From assembly GCA_020226215.1 (NCBI GenBank), contig CM035229.1, forward strand, positions 79,439,343 through 79,503,342: a stretch of 64,000 nucleotides of DNA. Direction: 5' to 3'. Shown piece by piece: positions 13,236 to 24,908 of the stretch (its first letter is position 1; each line of letters starts with the position of its first letter). A program made the translations under genes and the position numbers. Under the pieces are notes generated by a model. That model was not told where the DNA came from and made no database searches. It saw only the letters and a list, made by a program, of their open reading frames with translations. The stretch is from Sindora glabra (Eukaryota; Streptophyta; Magnoliopsida; Fabales; Fabaceae).

Positions 13236-14742
13236 AACCAAATGAAAATCACAAATAAAAAAAGTTGTAAAAGGAAACAATATAGTGAAAGAGTTGCCCC
13301 TTACAAAATTTTAAATTATTTAAATTCTTAACTTGCTATTGGTTATCCATATTAATTACTCTAGAATCCATAACTGTAAAATAGAGAAAAGAAACTATTT
13401 TTTCTATTGATTATAGGGTCGCTAAGATGAGAAGAGTTAAAAGCTTACATTTATATATACAAAGGGTAATAACTTTTCATTGCCATGGTTGGCATCTCAA
13501 AATTACAAACACATGTAAACCAATCATCCATATTTGTCATTTGACATATGTAATAGTGCTATTTGTCTACATTGCTTATATATCCTAGTTTTTCTTTTCT
13601 TTTTAAGGAAAACATTGATTGATTTTCTTCTTAGGCAATCTAATCTAAAATTTAATTTATAAACTGCATGCAAAAGTGGAGTCAAACCTTTATTAATGTT
13701 CACAAACATGGAATATGGGAACTTAGTTTCATTTTATTTATATTTTTCAGATTAATTTTAACACTTAAGGAGTTGCCATGCTGGCTAATCATGGATATGA
13801 TGAAGGAAAGAGTAAATACAAGTGTCTAATTCATTCTATACATATTGTTTAATAAGAAATATATATGAACAATCTCACTTCCATAAGTTTGGGATATGGC
13901 TAATTAAGAATGATTGAGAGATGTATTAACAATGGCAGATGTTAGGTAAGCATGCTAAATAGGAAATAATGATAGGTTGAGGAAGGATGAGGGCTTGGCA
14001 TTTAGTTTATGTCCTTTTCCCAAGTTAACAATTTTAGAATTAAGAGATCTTACTTTTTAGTTCTAAAAATAACTTGTCATATTGTCAACCCCTATTAAAT
14101 ATGGAAAAATGTAAATTACTCATTTAATTTTCAAGAGTTACATTCAATGAATGTAATTATTAATTATTAGTTTCTACAATAATTCATTAAAACTATTTAT
14201 AAATAATAAATTAAACTTGACATTTATTTTGTGAGTAATTTAAAAGGACAAGCATACCTACTTCAATGTAATTTTATAGAAAAATCAAGTATGAGATGAA
14301 GATCTTGTGTAGTTCAAATTTGAGAGCAATTTGATTTGTGTACTATTTTTAATTTTCTTTTCATTTTGAGGATATTCATTATTTATTAATATTATGGGAA
14401 CTTTACTTCCTTAAGAGGTTAAATATTTTTATTATTGGATCATATTTAATATATTAAAATTTATATTTTTAATTTTAATTAATTAATTTTAAAATTAAAA
14501 AAAGATAATCTAATAATGAAACACTTAACCTCTTAAAAAAAAGCACTCCATGTAACATTATTTTTCATGATTTACTTGTCCAATGTAAATATAAAAATAT
14601 ATGATTGTGATTCTTGTATTTTTATCTTTATATCGACATTATATTACACTTACCACTTATGAATAATTTTAGTGGGTGATTGTAAAAATTAATACTTATG
14701 AGTGTTAATTGTGGTTATTTCAAAATTGAAAATGGTAGCTTA
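13236..14742. other. AT-rich intergenic DNA upstream of the LTI65 relic and SHOC1
   Basis: The stretch holds no frame with recognisable protein content. It would include the former promoter of the LTI65 relic and distal SHOC1 promoter sequence. Base runs and short imperfect inverted repeats are present, but nothing can be named. Confidence 0.5.
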
Positions 14743-15110
14743 GGGTGTGTTTGAATATGTTTTTGTTTTTATATTTTTAAAAACTATTCTTAAAAGCTAT
14801 TTTTAAAAATCATTTTCTCATTCTAAAAAATTATTTTTAAATTAAAAAATAATATTAGAGGATGATTAATATTATAAATAAAAAATATTTTATTTAATTA
14901 CAAAATTGATGTTTACAACTAGAAAATAAATTAAATTTAGAAAATAAGTTTAGAAAATAACTAAAAATTTTTATTTTTTTGTTTTTAAGTTATATATTTA
15001 GAGAAAAAATTTTAAAAATAAATTCTTAAAATAAGTTGTCAAACAGGTTCTTCTATTTTTAAAAATAAAAAACAGAAAACTATCTTTAAAAATAAAAAAC
15101 AAACAGAGCC
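14743..15110. mobile_element. MITE-like inverted-repeat element in the SHOC1 promoter
   Basis: The left end GGGTGTGTTTGAATATG and the complement of the right end (GGCTCTGTTTGTTTTT) form imperfect terminal inverted repeats of about 50 bases, rich in TTTTTAAAAA. The interior is AT-rich and non-coding. The length of 368 bases and the GGnTnTGTTTG end are typical of plant miniature elements. I could not identify a target duplication, so the superfamily is open. Its right end lies 234 bases before the SHOC1 start codon. Confidence 0.55.
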
Positions 15111-15344
15111 TTGTATTTTTTTTTCCTTAATGGGATGGTCATTTACTTTCGTATTGGGCTGGGCCTCACACGAATTCATGAGCCGTTGGGGATATGCTCG
15201 TTGAAAAGGGTAGGCTCCGTACCCGCACGAAAGTCCGAACTTCCAAACCTATATGTATACGCTCAATTTTAAAGCGCCAAATTTAAAACCGTTACTATTC
15301 TTCCCTTCTCTCTTCCTCATACGCACACAAGCTCACCACCTGAA

Positions 15345-18300
15345 ATGCGAACTCGCTTCCTCAACATTGACTACTTTGCTCTTCCTACAACCGGAGCCTT
15401 CCTCCATTTCCCTGTCCCACCTGTATCTTCTCTTCCTCCTTCCACGGTCGAAGACCATCTTTGCTTCCATTCCATCCCCAATATCTCCCCTCACTCCGTC
15501 ATTTTGAACATCGATGAAGCTCTCTCTAAGTTCCTCTCCGATGTTCTTCCTGTCAGAATCGATGTTGATTTTCATGATTTCGAAAAATCGGTTTCATCTC
15601 GGACAAATAGCTTCTCTTCCTCCGGCGCTGAAACCCTTGAAAATCGAATGTTTGAGGTAATTTGAGCCTCACTTCCAGTTGATATTTGTATTTATTTATT
15701 TATTTAATTTGAATTTTAATGATTTACTTTATGATCAAATTGCTGGATTATTTGATATCTTGTTTGGATTAAATAGGTTTATTTGTACAGTATTGACTTA
15801 CTCCGAAAACCATATGGCTGATTTACTGATTTTTTTTTTATTTACCTTTTTGTCTGTTGCATCTCAGCAAGAAGCGGAAACAACCAAAGAGAATGAAGCT
15901 GAGGATTGCAGAATTTTGGAATCTGATGCTGATCCTGAATTTGCAAGAGTATAAAACTCATATTTTGAAGCGCTAGATCGTCTTTCTTTTTTCGTCTCTT
16001 TGTATCTACTTACTCTTTTCTAATATTGGATGCAATGCTCGCAGGGGTGTAAAAGCATTTCTCTTAGTGATGGGGAGAAAAGCGTATACAGAATGATCCA
16101 ATTCGAAACACCTGAAATGGATTTCCTATCGGTAACACTGTTAAATTTAGATTCTACTCAATGATTGTTTTGTTTTAGATTTTAATTCCTTCCTCGATCT
16201 TTAAAGTAAACTTTCCTTTTTTAAATTGAAGGAAAATGCTTGCTTCCCTGAGAAGAGTAGGCAAATTCTGTTTGAAACTCTGGGGGTTGAAGATAATGAG
16301 GTATGGACTTTATACCAAGTTATTAAATATTATGGACTGGTGTAATATCTGAATGCTTATTCCGCACTCAAGTCTGCTACTTATCGACTGCATTAATTGG
16401 ATTTGCAATATAGAGGATAATAAATGGCAGAGTTATTACTTGGAAAGTTACATAATTTCTGAATCATTCAGCACTGAGTTTTAAAGCTTAACAGTGAAGG
16501 TAGGAGGGCCAAAGGTTACAATTTGGTATATTTAAAGGCCTTTAAGGTTTAATTCAATAGGGTATAATCAACTGTTTATTTTCTCTTTGTTCAGGTTTTC
16601 ACGCTCAAACTTCAGGGACACCAACTTGTCTGTTTTCTTTGCAGAAAATGCTGGAGCCTGAGCTCTCGATGCAGTACCCTTTTGAGCTTCTGGAATCAAT
16701 GTCTTTAGTTGAACATGTTACTCCAGAGTACCTTACTGGACAAAATGCTTCTCCCTTAGAAGATAATAATTCTGCTGAAAGCCTGCCATACTCTTCACAA
16801 AGCAAATTTCCCATCCTAGAAGTCAACGAGGAAAGTCTTAGAATCCTGCCATGTTTCTCCATGGAAGAAAATTTTGGTTCACATTTTGATAATATCAGAC
16901 CTCTAACCTTGGAGGAGAAGTTTGGGGGAACGGAACTCTTGGGTTCCATTAAGCATGACATAATGGCGTTTCTGTCAGAAGAGTGTCTATCAAAGAAACA
17001 CCTGGTTTTACCAGACTTGTTTTCTGAAAAGGAGTTTATGATTATGTTGGAAGCTAAACACGTTCACGAGAATTCTGTTATGCCAGAGACATCACAGGCT
17101 AATGCCACATTAGTAAATCCGGGGCTTTTTGAGGAATTCCTTTTCCTTGAAGAGGACTTAATTCAAACAATTGAATTCTTCTGTAACACAAAAACCTGGG
17201 ATAATTCAGAAACAAGTGATTGGATGCCTAAGGAAGGGTTGAACTTCAAGAAGTTCGAAGAATTGATTGTTAGTAACGAGATAGCACTAATAGATGACAC
17301 GTTTAAATCACTGCCTGTACCTGTTATCTCTGATTATGGAAAGATGACACCTCTCTATGCAATCATCAAAGAGATGCTTTCCAACTTGAAGACACAACCC
17401 CTATCTGCATCTGATGGAATATACTTGAACTGGGATTTACTGGACGAAGATAAATGCAACCTCGGACTTTATCACTACTATCAGAATATGTGTGCTAAGA
17501 TAGATGTGAACGGCATAGATTGTGAAGGAAAATCTTTGGATAATGGAAAATTAATATTTGATCTTGTTTTCTCAGATGATGCTTTGAGTGAATGTGGCAT
17601 GGACCAAAGCGAAGAGGAGAAATTGCACTCAGATTATGCTTCGCTGATGGACAATCATACAATAGGAAATACTTCAGGCAAGCTTTTGGATGATGAATCT
17701 CCTAAACAAAAATGTGGAGAACAATTAGCTGAAAAAGATGCTGAGAGGGCTTCTTTGTTATTCAAGTCTATGTCAGAAGTCAGCACTCTTGATTATTTCT
17801 TAAATCCTCAGAAAGTGACGAGAACTACAAGGGGGAAATGGAACTTTGCTGTAGAGTCCTGTGATGCTGATATTGAAGTTCCAGAGTTTACATGCTCTGT
17901 ATCAGAGGAACTTGTGTGCACTGGGCAACAATTGCAAAGATGCGACATCGTTTTCCATAGAGTGATGTTGTCCGACAATTTAGTGGCCCTAATTGGAAAT
18001 TTTGAAAAGAGATATCTTACCATATTGCAGAGTGAAACAGAGTTGACAAAGACTCATAAATCATCTGTGGATTATTTTGAATTTATGAGCCTTTCGAAAC
18101 ACAAGCTGATGGAATGCTATGGAGACGGAAAAAATGTGGCATTTATTGTATTATGTGCAATTAAGCAGGCAGCTTGGTACTTGTGTTTCTACGGCCTCCA
18201 TCCAGTGGGCTTATATATAGACAAGTTATGTCAAAGCTTGGACTACTTGAAATCAAAATTGAGCTTCCTCCAATCCTTGATTGAAGATGAAAAGAGGAAG

Positions 18301-21300
18301 GTTGAAAGAATAATCGAAACAGCACATCCCTCACTTTCAGTTTTTGAGGGAATCTTAACGTCCAGTATCAAACAAGATGGTCAGAAAGCGTTGATTGTGG
18401 CTGAGGAAGTTTTTTGGTGGTCATTGAAAAGTCTCCTTCTCTCCATGGGATTAACATTTAATGAATTAAATTATTTTTCTTCAAATCAGCCAAGCACAGA
18501 AAACACCGTTGAGGAGATGGAGACTAAAGTGAAGGATGTTCTGGTTTCAGACTGCTTGATCTTATCATACAAGTAAGTTCTGTAATCAGAATATTATTTA
18601 TATTCGTACTTAAAAATACACTTCTTTTTCAGTATTGTTATAATCTCAGACATATTGTTGGTGTTGAGAAACATGGCTAGGATTAGAAGGAGAATGAGTA
18701 GAGAGAAGCTATATAATTAAAGGGAGAATACTGATATATTATTGAATGAATGATAGGCTGAACTGTTATACATGACTCAACCCTAACACTCTGTTTGTAT
18801 TGAGCTCCTAAGAAATATAAAAGATTCAAATATCCTTAGACTTTGGGTGCAAGACAAGCAACTCCATAATTTAATTTGGAATCTAGTATCAATGATAATC
18901 AATTTAGGATACTCCCTAATATAACATAATCAATCCAAGATAATTTTCTAATATATTCTAACAGTTGGATCATGTTTTCAAGGTTTCCCTATAAACTTAT
19001 TTCTATCACCAGCTGTATGAATAAATATGATACAAACAGTATTATTAGGTTAACATTCTTAAATTTTGGGCATTTTGCTCTTGAAAAAAATTGGAAAATT
19101 AACTTCAATCATTTTCAGTAATTTTTAGGTTTATTGCTTGTTCCATTTGAAGGGTCTTCAAGTTGATCAAGCTTCTAAGAGTTGTTTATGAACCCCATCT
19201 ATTATGTATTAAAGTTAGTTTCTGGGTCTCGCAAAAAAGTAACCTAACTCGTATACATTTTGAGCATTTATGCAGTATACACCCAAGATTTCAACCAAGA
19301 AACTGCTAGTAACCTAAAAGCTATTGTTGTAACTGCTCCATTTACATGCAGACACATTTCTCCATTTTTTCCATTCAAGAGATTCAGTATCATCTTAGAA
19401 TATGGAGGTCCAAATGCTTCATCTAGAATATCTAATCTTCTGCCAAAATCCAATGGATTGCCTCACCTGCACTTTCTGAAAATGGAAATGGATGGCCATC
19501 CTGCTCTCAGAGCACTTTGTGAGGGCATTGAAATGCCATCAAACGCTGAAACGTTAATGGTAAGTATGTGACTATTTTATAGCTGTATTACACGTTTCTT
19601 AGGTTAGACAAGTGTTTGCGCAGCGGGGGTAAATCTGCACGTGCAAACGCCTTTGTGTTAGAATAAGACAAGATGCAGAATGTATTTTTGGAATGAAAAT
19701 TCATATTTTTCATCAAATAAAGCATTTTTGTTCGTACGAATAAAATTTAGGAGAAGAATAGGTTGCTCTATTCCAAGATCAAAGCACGCCTTTGGTTGAT
19801 AATTGTACTTACAAATCACGTAAATCCAAATAAAACATTTTAATATTGCTTGGAAGTGAAACAAAGACTGCCAGACTTGACTTTCATAAAGGAATAACTT
19901 TGCATGGGGGTAGATCAACCCAGATGTGTATGTCAACGATGAATAGGGTACTCGTTTCTTTTTCTGCAGCTTACATTACTAAACTAGTTAGAATTTGATT
20001 ATAATTCTTCACTCCTGTTCCTATGTATATGAAATTGGAGACATCTATTTGTAGCACTGTCGTCATCTCTATCATGCTTTTGCATGCGCTCTTGCTTTTG
20101 TGTCTATATATATATATATATATGCATAGAGTAATCATTGAAATGGTAATATATATCTTGACGTTGTCTATTAGTTCGAGAGAATTTTTCAAGTGATTAG
20201 AGAGCTGAGTTTTTTCTTCTTTTTCTTCTTTTTCAGTTCTATTGATCCTCTTCTGTCTTATTGTCTTCTCTGTCAATATATTTTCCTTGATTAAAAAGAA
20301 AAAGGAAATCAAGAGGTTAGGGTTTGGAGATGGAAAAGACTTATTCTTTGGAGGGGAAGGGCGACGATTTTAAATACCTTAGTCAGGAAGACGGCAGCAG
20401 TATAATAGTTTGACATGATATTCTTCCAAAATATTGCACCTGAACAGGACTAATATTAAATCCAGAGACAAGTTGTGACTTCAAACTCGTGATTATAATT
20501 TAGTACAAAGTTTCCTTGTTTTTGACGCTGATATGAAAAAATTGCTATTGTTCATGATCTACATGATGGAATTAGCTCGAGTCTGTTGATTGCTATTCTT
20601 GCTTTTGATTCATTTTTTTTACCAATCAATATGCAAGCATATTTAAATCCCACGAAACTAAGTGTTGGTGTGATCTAGGAAAGTGAGGCTCATTTTAGCT
20701 TCATTCCCGAAGGAAGTATGATGAATCAGAAGTTAGAGAAACTGCTGAACTTTTATCCTGTGGTGCCAAAGTATGATACAAGTTCTTCAACAGTTACAGA
20801 TGAAGTAGACTGTTTTGTGCCCTTACCTATTCCTGCAATGAAATCTGAGAATAGTCATTGGAGCATGGAGTCTTTGCATGAACCGATTATTGTCGTGAAT
20901 ACTCAAAATGTAGAAAAGGAAATGATAGCGTCTAGAAGAAGTGCATACCAAGTAATTCTTGCGTTGGAGAAAGAAGGAGCTCAAGTTGTTGAACGTGATT
21001 TAGATTTACCTGTGGATATTACAATCAGTCCAACAATCTGCTTGGTGTGGTATGATGATAGAAACCTAAGCAGGATGGCAACTCCAGGGACTGAAGCTTC
21101 TTCACGCTTGCTGCTATGCATTGAGAATCTTGCGACATCTGTTTTGACATTGCTGAGTTTTTCATTCGGTGGCTGCTTCCTGGTAAGTAATTTTGCATGC
21201 CAATTATTCCAGCAATATCTGGTCATCACTTTTTTCAACTACTATGAATTACCACAGTTTACGTAGGGAGGTCAGTTAGAAGGGCTCTCTTGGTGCTACT

Positions 21301-24058
21301 TTAGAGGCCTTGTTCTGAGCACACCCAACACTCAGCTTCATTAGTTTGGCTTGACCTCTCGTACAATGAACTGATTTTGACCTGCTTTTGTTCTCCTTAC
21401 AGGTTTTTGAGGGAGAAGTTAACTTTCTCTCAGCTGTAATGGAATCCTCTGATGGACTTTATGCTGCGGCAGCTAGCCTGGGAATTGATTTGCAGCTATT
21501 CTTCTCTTACTCATCTGAGTTGACAAATGAAATTATAGTACGCTGTATCCAGAACGCTACAAAACAGACTAAGGGCCTGTATCCAAAAATGCCAGATTCA
21601 GCATCTCTTGCAGAGTCATTTCTCATGAAATTTCCTTCAATAAATCCTTTGACAGCACATGCTATATTGTCTTCAGAGGTCACCCTCGCTGAGTTCCTTG
21701 AGTGCTCACATGAACACAGGATCCATGTTTTAGAAAAGTATCATGTTCCTGAAGAAAGTATTGCTCTATTTAGTGCTTTATGCAGATACGGGGAGCGGGA
21801 GGATTCAAAATCTATAATGACGGACTGTTCCTCTTCAATATCTTCTGGTCCAGACTCAGAGAGATGTCATTTGTATCAAGATAATTTTCACGGAAAAAGG
21901 AAAAAACACGCAGGCAGTCCTCAGAAAGATGCAATGCGTTTTGATGAATTGTTTCAATTTGATCCATTGGACCAACTAAAAGATGGCTTTTTGGATTCTA
22001 CCTTATTAAAACCTTCCACTCCTGGTGTGTCAAGAGATGATGGAAGTTCCGGTGACACAAGAAAGGCTAGTTTTTCCATGAATGATTTGTTTGGTCAAAA
22101 GCAAGAATTCAATGTGAAGACAATGAGAAACCCTTCCAAAGTCTCCTGGTCATCATGTGATCCATGGGACTCCGGATCCCCAGAGATTTTCGAGCAGCTA
22201 AAACAGCCCCATTTATCTCCAGAAGATAAAGAATTGGCTCAAAATGACACGCTGTACTCTGCCATGAAGAGAAAAAATCAGACATCGGGTAGCCCAAGTA
22301 ATTCTGAGAAGCTGCGTGAGGACATTGCAGGTGAGGTTGTTGATTTAACTGATAGTCCCATTGTGGATGAAACTTTCCCTTTTGTTTGCTCTATGTTGTA
22401 TCCAAATTTGACGAGCGAGACACAAGCAGATCACAAAAGAAAGAGTAAAATTGCAAAAAAAATTTCATTTGACAAGAGCAGCCATGCTGAGGACAGCTCT
22501 TCAAATATCTGGAAATCTTCAAAAGGGGTACGAGGGAAAGTTGACAGTAGGTTTGGAATGGATGTCTTTCCTCTTGATGTCCAGCACCGTGAAGAGGTTT
22601 CTGAAGAGGGTTTAACTAAGGCAACAATTCGGAGTTTGCAAGGATTACCCTTCCAAGAGGATATGTCACATCTGGGAGGAACTCCACTTTCACGTGCTCT
22701 TAGGTCTGCCAGTCCCTTAAAAAATTCACCTTGGACAATAGAATTTCTTAATAGAATGAAAGAAAAGAGCAGATTGGGCCAAAAATCATTGTCATATGAG
22801 AAATCTGCCCCATGTCCAGGTTACCTTGGGAATAAATCAAAAGCTGCCAAGAGAAGAAGTCCTTCTATAATTGAGTTATACAAGTACCAAGGAAGTAGAA
22901 GTCCAGGAAATGTACCCGAAAAGAAAAGGCAGAAGCAAGCTATGCAATCATCAAACTCAGCCAAGAACGGTAAATGGCCATCCTCTCTAGTTCGTTCTCT
23001 GACGCCCATTGATAAGAGAGCCAGAAAGGTACATTTATATTCTTCCCTTACTAATAATTAGCTTTAAATTAAGTCCAATATTTATGTTTGATAATTATAC
23101 TTTTAGTGCTATAAATGCAACAAAAATTATGCAACTGAAAAATTCACCAAATGTATGACTTAAGGCAATGGTGGGTGGGAAATTTTGATGATATGACATG
23201 CTCTCCCTTAAATGCGCAGTATTTTCTCTCTTCTAGCGGCTTAAGCTTTTAAAAGAGTATAGTTGTTCTCCCCCCTTTATTCATAGGTTTCATATATTCT
23301 CTTGCTCTATCATGCTGACATATATATATATATATATTAAATGGGACAAATGGAACCACCTATTGATTGAATTCAAGGCTTCCATCTGTTCTACCACAAT
23401 AACTACATGAATTAAAAGACTCAAGCTGCTATATGGAGAGCATAAGAATCTAATGACGTGTGTAATGTACTCTGACATGAACCATAAAATTTTAACGATG
23501 GTTTGGGCTGGGTCTTCATGATTAATTTGACAATGTTCCCCTTTGCATTTCATAATTTCTTCCCGTGATTCTAATGTATACTAATGTGTTAACAATTGAA
23601 ATTATAATATAGCAAAAGGAAATCAAATGAACTTCCCTACAGTAAACAGACTGAAAAATGTTAAACCTTCGCCTGCAACATTTAAAACAGATATCTGTGT
23701 TCATTATGCATGTCTGAAGAGTTCAAGTTTTCTGTCTATATTTATCTGCGCTGGAAATAGGATCTGAACAGAATTTTTTATTCTTGTACCTAACACTGAC
23801 AAAGTAATTTTCCGCAAGAACAGCAGGTTGTAAAATCATTTACTCAGCTAATTGTCCTTGTATTACTGAAATCTACTACTGCCTTTTTTTCTTTTTAACT
23901 TGCTCCTGTCATTATCCATACTTTGCTTGTGTTCTATCATTGATTGACAAATTACTCAATGGCAGGCACTAACTTTGGCGATGAACCAAAGTGGAGGACA
24001 AACTAAGCTGGTGTGGAGTGACGGAACTCAAGAACCGATCAAGAAGTTACGGTATTAG
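15345..24058 (+). CDS. SHOC1: SHOC1 (SHORTAGE IN CHIASMATA 1), XPF-like meiotic crossover protein
   Basis: Nine exons join in phase to about 1635 codons: 15345-15656, 15868-15948, 16045-16131, 16232-16300, 16645-18572, 19352-19559, 20679-21182, 21403-23028, 23966-24058. The start MRTRFLNIDYF equals the start of Arabidopsis SHOC1 as I recall it (about 1594 aa). A degenerate XPF-type nuclease fold begins near residue 963 (EPIIVVNTQNVEKEMIASRR, then VVERDLDLPVDI). A helix-hairpin-helix-like part follows at ~1129-1160 (SLAESFLMKFPSINPLTAHA). The C-terminal half is polar and Ser-rich, ending KLVWSDGTQEPIKKLRY. In Arabidopsis SHOC1 works with the ERCC1-like PTD in meiotic nuclei, in the ZMM pathway that makes interfering crossovers. 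All splice sites are GT..AG and no lesion is seen. Intron 5 carries a solo-LTR-like insert, outside the exons. Confidence 0.93.
18662..18963. mobile_element. Solo LTR-like insertion in SHOC1 intron 5
   Basis: A 302-base segment begins TGTTGAGAA and ends ATTCTAACA, the TG...CA ends of long terminal repeats. It is flanked by identical 5-bp direct repeats GTTGG at 18657-18661 and 18964-18968, the target-duplication length produced by LTR retrotransposons. There is no internal coding region, so it is read as a solo LTR left by recombination between two LTRs, or a very short TRIM-like element. It lies well inside the intron (18573-19351) and leaves the splice sites intact. Confidence 0.7.
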
Positions 24059-24908
24059 AGGCAATGCTCCATCCAGGGTCGGAGATAAGATGGAGATTTT
24101 AGATTATATGAAGATAGCAAGTTTGGTGTTACCTTAGTATAGATTCTGATACTATTGCTTTCTCCAAAGGCAAATGGTTAGCATGTGTAATTTACATAAG
24201 TTCGCTCTATTCCACAAATTAGCTTTCAGGCAACGTTGTAAAGCACACTTTTAATAAAACTAAAAAAATGTAACAGATGCGTCTGCATTTTTGAACACAT
24301 GTAAGCCTTTGTTTGCTCAATTTTTGTTAATACATTCTCGTGTTTAAAGGTGTTCTAGGTCTCACTTTTCTTTTCTGAACTTTGCAATTTTTTAACCTAG
24401 GAATATAAAATTGATGAATCATTTGCTCCGTTGCCAGGCTCCAGCATCACTTTTGTAACTATGCTTTCATGCATCACACCACTAGAGTCTAGAAATCTTG
24501 GGACTAATGATCTATTTGTTTTTTCAGAAAACATTTTTTTGTAAGAATATAATTATAAAGATGGTGGAAAATGCTTGAATGTTCAATAGTAAATGTAATA
24601 AATTTGATGGAAGATAATTTTTTCTTTTTCAAAGAGGAAGTTATTTTTCTCCTTAACTATAATTTTAGAATTTTTTTTTTTCTAATTATAAGATATAAAG
24701 ATGTATAATATTCCTTTATTTATATACAAAGAGATGAGATTTTCCTTCGAAAAATAAACGGAGCCTTATTGCTGGACTAACAAAAGCAAGTTGGTTGATA
24801 TACATAATTGGTCTAAGCTGGTGGGAAAAGAACTAATCCACCCACTTTGGTGCTCATGAACCACCATCTGTTGTCTGTGAGATGCGACACCAACAGCTGG
24901 AAAGGATC
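24059..24908. other. Convergent 3' region between SHOC1 and the NT-C2 gene
   Basis: The two genes are transcribed towards each other and their stop codons are about 850 bases apart. The first part is the probable SHOC1 3' untranslated region, with AATAAAAC near 24253 as a candidate polyadenylation signal. The rest is T-rich. No other gene is seen. Confidence 0.6.

Noticed and set aside
15253..15575. Frames on both strands overlapping SHOC1 exon 1
   Set aside because: Only the phase starting MRTRFLNIDYF has SHOC1 homology and joins the following exons.
19658..20312. Minus-strand frames of 92 and 113 codons in SHOC1 intron 6
   Set aside because: No homology or splice context; AT-rich intron sequence.
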